The notes beneath the pieces were generated by a model. That model saw only the letters and a list, made by a program, of their open reading frames with translations, made no database searches and was not told the origin of the DNA. 64,000 nucleotides of DNA from Thermohalobaculum sp050331335 (GTDB lineage Bacteria; Pseudomonadota; Alphaproteobacteria; Rhodobacterales; Rhodobacteraceae), in NCBI GenBank assembly GCA_050331335.1, contig JBHJGY010000050.1, positions 1 through 64,000 on the forward strand, in the 5' to 3' direction. The position numbers and the translations under genes were made by a program. Positions within the stretch are counted from its first letter, which is position 1, and each line of letters begins with the position of its first letter. This document shows, in pieces, positions 16,778-25,978 of the stretch.

Positions 16778-17755
16778 ATGAACAAGTTCAGCCTCGCCGT
16801 GGCTGCCGCTGCCATCGCTGTGGCCGGCACCGCCGCTGCTCGCGATCAGATCAAGATCGTCGGCTCGTCGACCGTTTTCCCTTTCTCGACCGCCGTTGCC
16901 GAGGCGTTCGGTAAGGCGTCGGCTTTCCCGACCCCGGTTGTCGAATCGACCGGTTCGGGCGGTGGCCTCAAGCTGTTCTGCGCCGGCGTCGGCACCGAGC
17001 ACCCGGACATCACCAACGCCTCGCGCCGCATGAAGGCGTCCGAGTTCGAGCGCTGCCAGAGCAACGGCGTTACCGAGGTTGTCGAGTCGGTTGCCGGCTA
17101 TGACGGCATCGTCGTCGCCAACTCGATCGACGCGCCGGTCTATAACCTGACCCGCGAGCAGCTCTGCATGGCCCTCGTCGCTGGCGCCATGGACCCGGCT
17201 CCGGCCAACTGGAACGACGTCGACCCGTCGCTCCCGGCCACCAAAATCGAAGTGCTCGGCCCCCCGCCGACCTCGGGCACCCGTGACGCGTTCGAAGAAC
17301 TCGCTCTCGAGGAAGGCTGCGAAGAAGCCGGTCTCGACATCGAGATCGAAATGCGTGACGACGGCGCTTACGTCGACGCTGGCGAGAACGACAACCTGAT
17401 CGTTCAGAAGCTCGTGTCGAACCCGGACGCCATCGGCGTGTTCGGCTACTCCTTCCTCGAGGAGAACGCCGACAAGATCCACGGTTCGACCATCAACGGC
17501 GTCGTCCCGACCTTCGACAACATCCTCTCGGGCGACTACCCGCTGGCCCGCTCGCTCTACTTCTACATCAAGAGCGCGCATGTTGGCGTTGTTCCGGGCA
17601 TCATGGAGTACGCGGCTGAGTTCGTTTCCGAAGATGCTTCGGGCGAGTTCGGCTACCTCGTCGAGAAGGGCCTGATCCCGCTGCCGGCGAGCGCTCACCA
17701 GGACAACGCCGAGCGCGTTATGTCCCGGACCCCGCTCACCGCGGCTGACTTCTGA
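16778..17755 (+). CDS. pstS: Phosphate ABC transporter substrate-binding protein
   Basis: A 325-residue periplasmic protein that captures phosphate for PstCAB. An N-terminal Sec signal (MNKFSLAVAAAAIAVAGTAAA) precedes the first phosphate loop KIVGSSTVFPFS; STGSGGG and PPPTSGTRDAF supply the other binding loops. TGGAGACACCCC before the ATG at 16778 supports this start; codons upstream in the same frame are promoter DNA. Codon use is strongly biased, as expected for an abundant protein. A hairpin follows the gene. Confidence 0.96.
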   Translation: MNKFSLAVAAAAIAVAGTAAARDQIKIVGSSTVFPFSTAVAEAFGKASAFPTPVVESTGSGGGLKLFCAGVGTEHPDITNASRRMKASEFERCQSNGVTEVVESVAGYDGIVVANSIDAPVYNLTREQLCMALVAGAMDPAPANWNDVDPSLPATKIEVLGPPPTSGTRDAFEELALEEGCEEAGLDIEIEMRDDGAYVDAGENDNLIVQKLVSNPDAIGVFGYSFLEENADKIHGSTINGVVPTFDNILSGDYPLARSLYFYIKSAHVGVVPGIMEYAAEFVSEDASGEFGYLVEKGLIPLPASAHQDNAERVMSRTPLTAADF

Positions 17756-17773
17756 TTTCGTCGACCGAACTTC

Positions 17774-17799
17774 GGGGAGCGGGCGTCCGTCCGCTCCCC
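17774..17799 (+). terminator. Hairpin between pstS and pstC
   Basis: A perfect nine-base stem GGGGAGCGG/CCGCTCCCC with an eight-base loop lies 18 bases after the pstS stop, followed by TTCCTTCC. It probably acts as a partial terminator or 3'-end stabiliser, keeping pstS mRNA in excess over pstCAB. Confidence 0.65.
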
Positions 17800-17871
17800 T
17801 TCCTTCCAAAAAAGACTGGACCGGCCTGAGCTTCCGAGCTGCGCCGTCCGACATCAGCGAAGGACAGAGCT

Positions 17872-19374
17872 GTGCAACGCGGACTTGACATCCTGATCGG
17901 CCTGGTCGCTTTGGCGATCCTCGTATTCGGTGGCCGGGAAATCTATTTGGCGAGCACGCAGTCGAGCGATTTTCTGAGCTCTGCTGTGGTGCCCACGACG
18001 CTTCTCTTGATCCTGCTCCTGTCGCTGATCGCTTTCGTGGTCGCGCGGTCCAAGGCCGTTGCGAGCGCTGGCGGTACGCTTGCCAATCTCCACTCGCGCC
18101 CGAGCTATCATGGCCTGTATAGCCTGCTCTGGGTCGCCATCGCGGGGTTCGGCGCCTTTATCGTGGTGGACGCGATCGGGCTGTCGCTCGTGTCGGGCAT
18201 GCTGCGCGATCACCTTGACGAGATGCTGATCTCGCAGGGCCGCGAGATGCTCGACATCGAAAAGGATCTGGTGATCAACGATGCGCGCAAGATTGCGACC
18301 GGCCGCGTGGCCTCTTCGGTCGATCCGATGCGCGAAGAACTTGCCGCGATGTTCACAAGCATCGATGGCACGCGGATCATCGTTCTTTGCGTCGCGAGCC
18401 TCGCCCTCGCCATTGCCGCGTTCGTGATCACCTACAACAAGGTCGGCGTTGCCTTCCGCGCGCGGAACTCCGCCGAGCGGATCCTGCGGTCGATCCTGCT
18501 GGTCGCTGCGGCCATCGCGATCATCACCACGATCGGCATCTTGCTCTCGTTGATCGGCGAGACGCTGAACTTCTTCTCCTCGCTCGGCTGGCGGGTCGAT
18601 CAGTTCCTCTTTGGCCTCACTTGGTCGCCGCTTTCGGGCGTGCATGAGGGCTCGCTCTCGGCCGACAAAGTCGGCGCGGTGCCGCTCTTCGTCGGCACAT
18701 TCATGATCACGTTGATCGCGATGCTCGTCGCGGTGCCGATCGGCTTGTTCGCCGCGATCTACCTGGCCGACTTCGCCCCGAAAAGCGTGCGTGCTTGGGC
18801 CAAGCCGATGCTGGAGATCTTGGCGGGCGTCCCGACGGTGGTCTACGGCTTTTTCGCGGCGATCACGGTGGCGCCGGCGATCCGCGACGCGGGCGCCTTC
18901 ATCGGGCTGCCGATCGACGCGCAGTCGGCGCTGGCCGCGGGCGTGGTGATGGGGATCATGATCATTCCCTTCATCTCGTCGCTCTCGGACGACGTGATCA
19001 ATGCGGTGCCGCAATCTCTGCGGGACGGCTCTTACGGCTTAGGTGCCACCAAAGCGGAGACGGTCCGCCAGGTGGTCTTGCCGGCGGCGCTGCCGGGCAT
19101 CGTTTCGGCGGTGCTTCTGGGCATCTCCCGCGCCGTGGGCGAGACGATGATCGTGGTCATGGCCGCGGGGCAGGGTGCGAACCTGACGCTCAACCCACTT
19201 GATACGGTGACCACGGTGACCGTGCAAATCGTTATGCTGATCACCGGCGATACCGACGCCGGGACCGCTGCCGGCCCCGCTTACACGCTCGGGTTCACGC
19301 TCTTCATCGTGACCCTCGCGCTCAACATGGTGGCGCTGCGGATCGTCCGTAAATACCGCGAAGCTTACGATTGA
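17872..19374 (+). CDS. pstC: Phosphate ABC transporter permease PstC, extended form
   Basis: A 500-residue inner-membrane permease that pairs with PstA. The C-terminal 300 residues are standard PstC, with the coupling region SLRDGSYGLGATKAETVRQVVLPAALPGI and later RAVGETMIVVMAAG. The N-terminal 200 residues add membrane segments near 8-25, 38-58, 82-110 and 180-205 around a helical, charged loop, making it much longer than the usual 300 residues; similar long forms occur in other alphaproteobacteria. The start is GTG at 17872, preceded by GAAGGACAG. Confidence 0.92.
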   Translation: MQRGLDILIGLVALAILVFGGREIYLASTQSSDFLSSAVVPTTLLLILLLSLIAFVVARSKAVASAGGTLANLHSRPSYHGLYSLLWVAIAGFGAFIVVDAIGLSLVSGMLRDHLDEMLISQGREMLDIEKDLVINDARKIATGRVASSVDPMREELAAMFTSIDGTRIIVLCVASLALAIAAFVITYNKVGVAFRARNSAERILRSILLVAAAIAIITTIGILLSLIGETLNFFSSLGWRVDQFLFGLTWSPLSGVHEGSLSADKVGAVPLFVGTFMITLIAMLVAVPIGLFAAIYLADFAPKSVRAWAKPMLEILAGVPTVVYGFFAAITVAPAIRDAGAFIGLPIDAQSALAAGVVMGIMIIPFISSLSDDVINAVPQSLRDGSYGLGATKAETVRQVVLPAALPGIVSAVLLGISRAVGETMIVVMAAGQGANLTLNPLDTVTTVTVQIVMLITGDTDAGTAAGPAYTLGFTLFIVTLALNMVALRIVRKYREAYD

Positions 19375-19387
19375 GGGGACCGAGAGC

Positions 19388-21238
19388 ATGACCTCCACCA
19401 TAGATATGACGGCGATCTCGGCACGGCACACCTCGCAGGAGGCGCGCACCCGGGTCAACCGGCGGCACTGGGCCGAATGGCGCCTGCAGGCCTACGGAAT
19501 CCTCGCGATCGCCCTCGCGGGCGCGGCGCTGGTGATCCTCGTAAGCACAATCGTGAGCAACGCGTCCCGTGTTCTCTACGAGCACTATGTCGAGATCGAC
19601 ACGATCATCGAGGTCTCGGACCGCGACATGGAGCGGCTTCGGGACGAAAACCCGCGGGTCCGGGCGGCCCTCAACGCTCCCTGGCGTGACGGGATGCTCG
19701 GCATGGTGCCGGAAGGCGCTGACCTCAGCCGAAGCATGAAAGGTCAGCTGTTCGCCTTGGTCTCGCGCGACGCCGGTCTCGAGCTTGGCGACGCGGTCAA
19801 GTCCGACCTGACGTTGATCGGCGAGAACTACCAGTTCGAGGCGTTGCTCGACGACCAGGTTCAGATGTGGTTCCAGGGCGCGTTCGGTGATGTGGTCGAT
19901 GCGGGCTCCGAAGGAACTGTGCGCATTGAGCCGGTCGAAGGCGACGAAGGTCGTGTGGCTTTGCGGTTTGCGCCCCAGGCGATGACCGCGGCCCGGCTTG
20001 CATTGCGCGACGCGCGCGCCGAGCAGGGGCGTCGCGAGCGGGCCGAGGCGCGCCGTCAGCAGGCGGCGGTCGAAGCCATGCGCGACCGTCTCGAGGCCGC
20101 CGAGACCGCCGAGGAGCGCGAACGCGTGCAGGCGCAGCTCGAGCGGTTCGAGAGCGCGGCTGCTGAGGCGAATGCCCGGGCCGATGCGCTCATGCGGCTG
20201 GTCGATCCCCGTGCCGAGTTCACGTTGACCGAGCGTGATCCGTCGGTCTTGATCCGCTTGAATGGCGGATGGGTGAAGCTCGACAGCCTCTCGGTCGAGC
20301 GTGGCAGCGGTGTCATCATGGAGCCCCTGCTGAGCTTCGACGATGCCGAAGAGGGCACATGGCGCGCCGATCTCGTTGAGCGTCCCGAAAACGCGCGGAA
20401 CATCTCCGACATGCAGGCGATCTGGCTGGCGGATTTCGAGCGGCAGGGCAAGCTGGTGGAGCGTTTCAACTGGCGCTTGCTCACCTCGTCGGACAGCTCG
20501 AACGCCGAGCTTGCCGGCATCTGGGGTGCCGTTGTCGGCTCGTTCTGGACGATGATCGTCACCTTCGCCCTGGCCTTCCCGATCGGTGTGATGGCGTCGA
20601 TCTATCTTGAGGAGTTTGCCCCGAAGAACCGGGTGACGGACTTCATCGAGATCAACATCAACAACCTCGCCGCCGTGCCTTCGATCGTGTTCGGTTTGTT
20701 GGGGATCACGGTGTTGATCTCGGGGGTTCAGCTCTTCGGGGTCGAACTCTTCGATGGCCTGTTGCGCACGATCACCGACGATCCGCGCTCGACGCCGCTT
20801 GCCGGTGGCGTGGTGCTCGCTCTGATGTCGCTGCCGACCATCATCATTGCAGCGCGGGCCTCGATCAAAGCTGTGCCACCGTCGATCCGCGACGCGGCGC
20901 TGGGGATCGGCGCCTCGAAGCTGCAGACGGCGACACACCATGTGCTGCCGCTCGCCATGCCGGGGATCCTCACGGGGTCGATCATCGCGATGGCGCAGGC
21001 CCTCGGCGAGACTGCGCCGCTGATCATCATCGGCATGAACAGCTTTATCCAGGAGCCGCCGGGCTCTCCGCTGGACAAGGGCAACGTGCTGCCCTCGCTC
21101 ATCTATCTCTGGAACAACAATTCCGAACGTTTGTTCGACGGTAAGACCGCCATGGCGATCGTCGTGCTGCTGATGTTCCTCATCGCGATGAACGCCCTCG
21201 CGGTGCTCCTCCGCAAACAGTTCGAACGGCGCTGGTGA
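19388..21238 (+). CDS. pstA: Phosphate ABC transporter permease PstA with large coiled-coil insertion
   Basis: A 616-residue permease, about twice the usual length. After a first membrane segment (about 33-55) comes a roughly 320-residue soluble region, presumably periplasmic, with an Arg/Glu/Ala coiled coil at about 200-275 (RARAEQ..RERAEARRQQAA pattern). The remaining 240 residues are canonical PstA, with the coupling motif SIRDAALGIGASKLQTATHH and QALGETAPLIIIG. It follows pstC by 13 bases and precedes pstB by 22. The insertion may contact PstS or sense the envelope; that is inference. Confidence 0.9.
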   Translation: MTSTIDMTAISARHTSQEARTRVNRRHWAEWRLQAYGILAIALAGAALVILVSTIVSNASRVLYEHYVEIDTIIEVSDRDMERLRDENPRVRAALNAPWRDGMLGMVPEGADLSRSMKGQLFALVSRDAGLELGDAVKSDLTLIGENYQFEALLDDQVQMWFQGAFGDVVDAGSEGTVRIEPVEGDEGRVALRFAPQAMTAARLALRDARAEQGRRERAEARRQQAAVEAMRDRLEAAETAEERERVQAQLERFESAAAEANARADALMRLVDPRAEFTLTERDPSVLIRLNGGWVKLDSLSVERGSGVIMEPLLSFDDAEEGTWRADLVERPENARNISDMQAIWLADFERQGKLVERFNWRLLTSSDSSNAELAGIWGAVVGSFWTMIVTFALAFPIGVMASIYLEEFAPKNRVTDFIEININNLAAVPSIVFGLLGITVLISGVQLFGVELFDGLLRTITDDPRSTPLAGGVVLALMSLPTIIIAARASIKAVPPSIRDAALGIGASKLQTATHHVLPLAMPGILTGSIIAMAQALGETAPLIIIGMNSFIQEPPGSPLDKGNVLPSLIYLWNNNSERLFDGKTAMAIVVLLMFLIAMNALAVLLRKQFERRW

Positions 21239-21260
21239 GCCCGAGAAAAGGACCTGACCG

Positions 21261-22031
21261 ATGGAAAATACCCACGATATCAAGATGCATTGCAAGGACG
21301 TCCACGTCTTCTACGGGGACAACGAGGCGATCAAGGGCGTGACGATGGACATCGAGGACCGGACGGTCACGGCGTTCATCGGCCCCTCGGGCTGCGGCAA
21401 GTCGACCTTTCTGCGTTGCCTCAACCGGATGAACGACACCATCGATGTCTGCCGCGTTACCGGCGAGATCAAGCTGGACGATCAGGACATCTACGCGCGC
21501 GACATCGATCCGGTGCAGCTGCGTGCCCGGGTCGGCATGGTGTTCCAAAAAGCCAACCCGTTCCCGAAAGCGATTTACGAGAACGTCGCTTACGGGCCGA
21601 AGATCCATGGTCTTGCCGACAACAAAGCCGATCTGGACGCCATCGTGGAGCAGTCACTGCGCCGTGCTGCGCTTTGGGATGAGGTGAAGGACCGGCTCGA
21701 CGCTCCCGGCACCGGGTTGTCGGGCGGCCAGCAGCAGCGCCTTTGCATCGCGCGGGCCATCGCCACGGCGCCTGAGGTCCTGCTGATGGACGAGCCTTGT
21801 TCGGCGCTCGACCCGATCGCGACTTCGCAAGTGGAGGAGCTGATCCACGAGCTTCGCGAGAACTATGCCGTGGTGATCGTGACCCACTCGATGCAGCAGG
21901 CCGCCCGCGTCTCGCAGAAGACTGCGTTCTTCCATCTTGGCCTGGTGCTCGAATACGATGAAACGGGCAAGATCTTCACCAATCCCGATAACGAAAAAAC
22001 CCAACAATACATCACCGGGCGGTTCGGCTGA
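21261..22031 (+). CDS. pstB: Phosphate ABC transporter ATP-binding protein
   Basis: A 256-residue ATPase powering phosphate import. Walker A is GPSGCGKST (41-49), the signature is LSGGQQQRLCIARAIA, and Walker B is VLLMDEPCSALDP, followed by the switch His in VIVTHSMQQA. Length and motifs are standard. AAAGGACCTGACCG provides the ribosome site. It is fourth in the pst operon. Confidence 0.97.
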   Translation: MENTHDIKMHCKDVHVFYGDNEAIKGVTMDIEDRTVTAFIGPSGCGKSTFLRCLNRMNDTIDVCRVTGEIKLDDQDIYARDIDPVQLRARVGMVFQKANPFPKAIYENVAYGPKIHGLADNKADLDAIVEQSLRRAALWDEVKDRLDAPGTGLSGGQQQRLCIARAIATAPEVLLMDEPCSALDPIATSQVEELIHELRENYAVVIVTHSMQQAARVSQKTAFFHLGLVLEYDETGKIFTNPDNEKTQQYITGRFG

Positions 22032-22042
22032 GGATGGGACGG

Positions 22043-22060
22043 GGGCGCCGTCCAGCGCCC
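22043..22060 (+). terminator. Short hairpin between pstB and phoU
   Basis: GGGCGC/GCGCCC with a six-base loop lies within the 49-base gap between pstB and phoU. No T-run follows, so it is more likely an mRNA-processing element than a full terminator. Confidence 0.35.
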
Positions 22061-22080
22061 TCGATTGAGGATCCGCGGCG

Positions 22081-22794
22081 ATGAGCAAACACATCGTAAC
22101 TGCCTTCGACGCGGAGCTTCAGACGATTTCCACACGCATCTCGGAGATGGGGGGGCTCGCAGAGGAGCAGCTCTCCCAGGCTCTCGAGGCGATCCGGGAC
22201 CGAGACAGCGAGCTGGCGGCAGAAGTCGTCGCTGCGGACGCACGTCTAGATCGGCTGGAAGTGAAGTTCGAGGAGCTGGCCATCCAGACCCTGGCGCTGC
22301 GTCAGCCAATGGCGAAGGATCTTCGCGAGGTCGTCGCCGCCATAAAAATCGCCTCGACGCTCGAGCGGATCGGCGATCTGGCCAAGAACATCGCGCGCCG
22401 GGCAACTTACCTGAACGAGAACCAGCCGATTAAGGTCTCCTCGTCGATCGTTCGTATGGGGACCCAGACCCGGCTCCTGGTCTCGGAGGTGCTCGATGCC
22501 TATGCCGCGCGCGACACCGCCTTGGCCGTCTCGGTTTGGTCGCGAGATGTGGATATTGATGAGACGTACAACTCGATCTTCCGTGAGTTAATCACCTATA
22601 TGATGGAAGATCCCCATCTCATCGGACTGTGTTCGCAACTGTTGTTCGTTGCCAAGAATTTGGAGCGTATTGGTGATCACGCCACCTTCATCGCGGAGAT
22701 GATCTACTTTGTGGTGGAGGGGAAACCGCTGACCGACAGTCGGCCGAAGGGCGAGCCACTTGGCGAGTTACCCCTGCCGCGCCATGGGCGATGA
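22081..22794 (+). CDS. phoU: Phosphate signalling protein PhoU
   Basis: A 237-residue all-helical protein with two PhoU repeats, each marked by an ERIGDLAKNIAR or ERIGDHATFIAEMIYF motif that binds metal clusters. It links PstSCAB activity to PhoR and keeps the kinase off when phosphate is plentiful. It is linked to pstB upstream and phoB downstream on the same strand. Confidence 0.96.
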   Translation: MSKHIVTAFDAELQTISTRISEMGGLAEEQLSQALEAIRDRDSELAAEVVAADARLDRLEVKFEELAIQTLALRQPMAKDLREVVAAIKIASTLERIGDLAKNIARRATYLNENQPIKVSSSIVRMGTQTRLLVSEVLDAYAARDTALAVSVWSRDVDIDETYNSIFRELITYMMEDPHLIGLCSQLLFVAKNLERIGDHATFIAEMIYFVVEGKPLTDSRPKGEPLGELPLPRHGR

Positions 22795-22829
22795 GGTGGG
22801 CTATTGATCGGTGAAGGAGGGAACTGACG

Positions 22830-23540
22830 ATGCCGGCCCGGGTTCTGGTGGTGGAAGACGAGGATGCGCTCTCCGCGCTGCTGGAATACAATCTCGAGAA
22901 GGAGGGCTTCGAGGTCCGCGTGAGCGCCGATGGCGAGGACGCGCTTCTCGTGATCGAAGAGGACAAGCCGGATCTCGTGCTGCTCGACTGGATGCTGCCG
23001 GGGCTCTCCGGCATCGAGATCTGCCGCCGCATCCGTGCGCGCCCGGATACCCGAGATGTGCCCGTGATCATGCTGACCGCCCGCTCCGATGAGGATGACC
23101 GCATCCGCGGGCTCGACACGGGCGCCGACGACTACCTGACCAAGCCGTTCTCGATCCCGGAGCTGACGGCGCGGGTGCGCGCGCTGTTGCGCCGCTCGCG
23201 GCCGACGCTCTCCGCTGAGGTCGCGACCTTTGGTGACCTTACGCTCGACCGCGAAACCCGCCGCGTGCGCCGGGCCGATCGCGAAGTGCATCTCGGGCCG
23301 ACAGAGTTCCGCCTGCTCGACTGCCTGATGCAGCGCCCTGGGCGGGTGTTTTCCCGCGAGCAGTTGCTCGATTTGGTCTGGGGACGCGACGTTTATGTCG
23401 AGGCGCGCACCGTCGATGTGCATGTCGGACGGCTGCGCAAGGCGCTGAATCGGCGGGGCGAGCGCGACCCGATCCGCACCGTGCGCGCGGCCGGCTACGC
23501 GCTCGACGAGACGTATCAGAGCGCGAACCTCCGATCCTGA
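22830..23540 (+). CDS. phoB: Phosphate-regulon response regulator PhoB
   Basis: A 236-residue OmpR-type regulator. The receiver has the acidic pocket VVEDED, phospho-acceptor Asp53 in LLDWMLPG and the KPF lysine; the winged-helix domain begins near 130 and carries DVYVEARTVDVHVGRLRKAL. It activates the Pho regulon under phosphate limitation. GGAGGGAACTGACG lies before the ATG. It is last in the operon and convergent with gcrA. Confidence 0.96.
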   Translation: MPARVLVVEDEDALSALLEYNLEKEGFEVRVSADGEDALLVIEEDKPDLVLLDWMLPGLSGIEICRRIRARPDTRDVPVIMLTARSDEDDRIRGLDTGADDYLTKPFSIPELTARVRALLRRSRPTLSAEVATFGDLTLDRETRRVRRADREVHLGPTEFRLLDCLMQRPGRVFSREQLLDLVWGRDVYVEARTVDVHVGRLRKALNRRGERDPIRTVRAAGYALDETYQSANLRS

Positions 23541-23582
23541 AGCGCGCCTGAGGCCAGGGTCAGAGACTGGGGCAGCAGCGGC

Positions 23583-24170
23583 TTAGCGGCTGGCGCGGGA
23601 TCGGTCGCGCCGGGCCGACATCGGCTGAAACGCCACCGCCACATGGTGCTTGCAGTAGGGTTTGCCAGGCACCGCCGGCAGGCCGCAGAAGTGGAAGCCA
23701 TCCTCGGCGGGGTCACCGATCGGCCATTTGCAGGTCCGCTCGGTCAGCTCCAAAAGGTCGAGCTTTTTCGCCATTTTTTCGATCTCCGCTAAGGTGACGC
23801 GGGCCGCTTCCTCTTCCGGGGTCGGCTGCCCGGGAGCTCGCGGCAGGCTCGGATCCCGGGGGGCGGGCACGGTGGTGCGCGGCGCCTCCTCCGCAGTGCT
23901 CTCCGCGGGAGGCGGCGCGTCTGGCTCGGCCGCTGGCTCTGGCGCTTCGCTGGCCGCGGCGGGCTCTGGCGCTGCCGTCTCTTGCGCCGCTCCATCCTCG
24001 GGGCCACGGGTGGCCTCCCCGCTCGAGCGATGCGAGAGGCCGAGCCGGTGGACCTTGCCGATGACCGCGTTTCGCGTCACGCCGCCGAGCTGCTTGGCGA
24101 TTTGGCTCGCGCTCATGCCCTCGGCCCAAAACTCCTTGAGCTTCTCCACCCGCTCGTCCGTCCAGGTCAT
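23583..24170 (-). CDS. gcrA: Cell-cycle regulator GcrA
   Basis: A 195-residue protein. Residues 1-45 are the GcrA helix-turn-helix (MTWTDERVEKLKEFWAEG, then SASQIAKQLGGVTRNAVIGK), which binds methylated GAnTC promoters and sigma70. A long Pro/Ala/Glu-rich linker follows (about 50-115), then a C-terminal segment with CKWPIGDP, HFCGLPA and YCKHH that contacts RNA polymerase. GcrA is restricted to alphaproteobacteria and co-evolves with CcrM methylase. The ATG at 24170 matches the conserved N-terminus. Confidence 0.93.
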   Translation of the reverse strand: MTWTDERVEKLKEFWAEGMSASQIAKQLGGVTRNAVIGKVHRLGLSHRSSGEATRGPEDGAAQETAAPEPAAASEAPEPAAEPDAPPPAESTAEEAPRTTVPAPRDPSLPRAPGQPTPEEEAARVTLAEIEKMAKKLDLLELTERTCKWPIGDPAEDGFHFCGLPAVPGKPYCKHHVAVAFQPMSARRDRSRASR

Positions 24171-24270
24171 ATCCAACTCCCCTCGTCTGCGGCGTCGGGC
24201 ACGCCCTCGCCCCCCGGCATCCGCGTCGATATAGTATTGGCGCGGGTACGGCAAACAATGGAGGCCGCTG

Positions 24271-25074
24271 ATGTCGGGACGGGTGGCGATGGGGCGTCGG
24301 CGCTTCGGGCGGGTCAATTGGCTCGGCCTCGCAACATTGGCGGAGCGCGAGGTGCGCAGGTTTATGGCGGTTTCGACCCAAACATTGCTCGCCCCGGTGG
24401 TGACGGCGATCTTGTTCCTGATGGTCTTCACGCTGGCCTTCGGCGAGGGGCGTACCGGGATGGCTGGGCTGTCTTTCGAGGTCTTCATTGCGCCCGGCAT
24501 CCTGATGATGACGGTGATCCAAAACGCCTTCGCGAACACCTCGTCCTCGCTGCTGATCGCCAAAGTCCAGGGCAACATCGTCGACACCCTGATGCCGCCG
24601 CTCTCGCCCGGGGAGATTTTGGCTGGCTATCTGCTGGGCGGTCTCGCACGGGGTTTGGTCTGTGCCGCCGCCGTTGCGGTGCTCGTGTTCCCAGCGGTCG
24701 GGGTGGGGTTCGCGCATCCGCTCTGGGCGTTGAGCTTCGCCGTCGTCGGCAGCCTGTTGATGGCGATCGTCGGGCTGCTTACTGCGATCTACGCCGAGAA
24801 ATTCGATCAGATGGCGGCGATCACCAATTTTATCGTGACGCCTTTGTCTTTCCTGTCCGGCACCTTCTACTCCATCGATCGGTTGCCGGAGCCGTTCTAC
24901 ACGCTCTCGCATCTCAATCCGATTTTCTATCTGATCGATGGCTTCCGGTACGGGGCCCTCGGCGTGTCCGACAGCAATCCCTGGCTGGGGATGGCCGTTT
25001 CGCTCGGCGCCAGCTGTTTGCTCATCTGGGTCGGGCTGCGGTGGCTCGCCCAGGGTTACCGGCTCAAGAGCTGA
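24271..25074 (+). CDS. ABC-2 type transporter permease
   Basis: A 267-residue membrane protein with six predicted hydrophobic segments and the ABC-2 signature region NFIVTPLSFLSGTFYSIDRLP near residues 188-208. It resembles YadH-type exporter permeases that pair with a separate ATPase. No ATPase gene is adjacent; the partner must lie elsewhere. Its last codons overlap the 3' end of the convergent LysR gene. Substrate unknown. Confidence 0.85.
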   Translation: MSGRVAMGRRRFGRVNWLGLATLAEREVRRFMAVSTQTLLAPVVTAILFLMVFTLAFGEGRTGMAGLSFEVFIAPGILMMTVIQNAFANTSSSLLIAKVQGNIVDTLMPPLSPGEILAGYLLGGLARGLVCAAAVAVLVFPAVGVGFAHPLWALSFAVVGSLLMAIVGLLTAIYAEKFDQMAAITNFIVTPLSFLSGTFYSIDRLPEPFYTLSHLNPIFYLIDGFRYGALGVSDSNPWLGMAVSLGASCLLIWVGLRWLAQGYRLKS

Positions 25075-25957
25075 GGACCGTGCCGCCATCAGCGTCGCAG
25101 GCGCCGATCAGCGCGGCATGGAGCGCATCGATGAAACGCAAACGGACGCTGTCGGGGCGCACCAGGGTCCCGATGGCCCGTTTGGCCGGGGGCTCGCCGA
25201 GGGTCAGCATCCGCAGGCCCGCAGGCAGGGGGCGGTCGCGAAACGGCTCCGGCACGACCGAAACCCCGAGACCGTGAAGCACCATGGAGAGTACGCCCTC
25301 GAGGGTGTCGATCTCCATACAAGTCACGGGGTTCACGCCGATCTGTGCCATGCTCGTCTCCACCAGTGCCGCGACCCGTGCTTCCCGGTTGAAACGCACA
25401 TAGGGGTTTGCGGCCAGCAGCGCGGCGGCATCGTCGCCCGTGGCGCTTTCTGGCGCGATGAGGACCAAGCGTTGGGTGCAAAACTGGCGAAACAACAAGT
25501 CTGTCCCAACGCTCTCGGGCTCTGTGCAGACGGCGACATCGATCCTGCCATGGCGGACGGCGGTCTCCAGCTCATGGGTCAGCGCTGTGGTCAGATGGAC
25601 GGTGAGATCCGGGCGACCTTTTCTCAGCGCCACGAGGGCGCGCGGTAGGATGCCCGCCACGAGGGTGTGCACGCAGCCCACGCGCAAAAGCCCCGCGTCT
25701 TCGGGTCGGCGCAGGCTGTCGGACAGCCGCTCCCAGGCGGCGATGACGTCCCGCGCCCGATCCACGACCCCACGCCCGTCGGGGGTCAGGGCGGGCGGCC
25801 TGCGGCTGCGGTCGAACAGGGTGAGCCCGGTCTCCTCTTCGAGGCCGCGCATTTGAAGCGACACGCCAGAGATCGACAGGCCGAGCGCACGCGCGGCGCC
25901 TGCGAAGCTGCCATGATCGGCGATAGCGAGCAATGTGTAGAGTGTGCGGATATCCAT
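25064..25957 (-). CDS. LysR-family transcriptional regulator
   Basis: A 297-residue regulator. The N-terminal winged HTH is clear (MDIRTLYTLLAIADHGSFAG), followed by the linker helix and a periplasmic-binding-like effector domain from about 90. The ATG at 25957 has AAGGA seven bases upstream and is preferred to a TTG six bases further out. It is transcribed behind the TauE-like permease and the tct genes, 21 bases after the permease stop, so it may control that operon or be co-transcribed with it. Confidence 0.88.
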   Translation of the reverse strand: MDIRTLYTLLAIADHGSFAGAARALGLSISGVSLQMRGLEEETGLTLFDRSRRPPALTPDGRGVVDRARDVIAAWERLSDSLRRPEDAGLLRVGCVHTLVAGILPRALVALRKGRPDLTVHLTTALTHELETAVRHGRIDVAVCTEPESVGTDLLFRQFCTQRLVLIAPESATGDDAAALLAANPYVRFNREARVAALVETSMAQIGVNPVTCMEIDTLEGVLSMVLHGLGVSVVPEPFRDRPLPAGLRMLTLGEPPAKRAIGTLVRPDSVRLRFIDALHAALIGACDADGGTVLSS

Positions 25958-25978
25958 ATGCAATTCCTTACTGGCCCG

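Noticed and set aside
19322..21295. Very long open frame antisense to pstA (over 600 codons)
   Set aside because: The opposite strand encodes a clear PstA with family motifs, correct spacing and ribosome sites. The antisense translation is His/Arg/Gln-rich without any domain, as expected for shadows in high-GC DNA. The same applies to antisense frames over pstC, bchE, the oxidase gene and the RTX genes.
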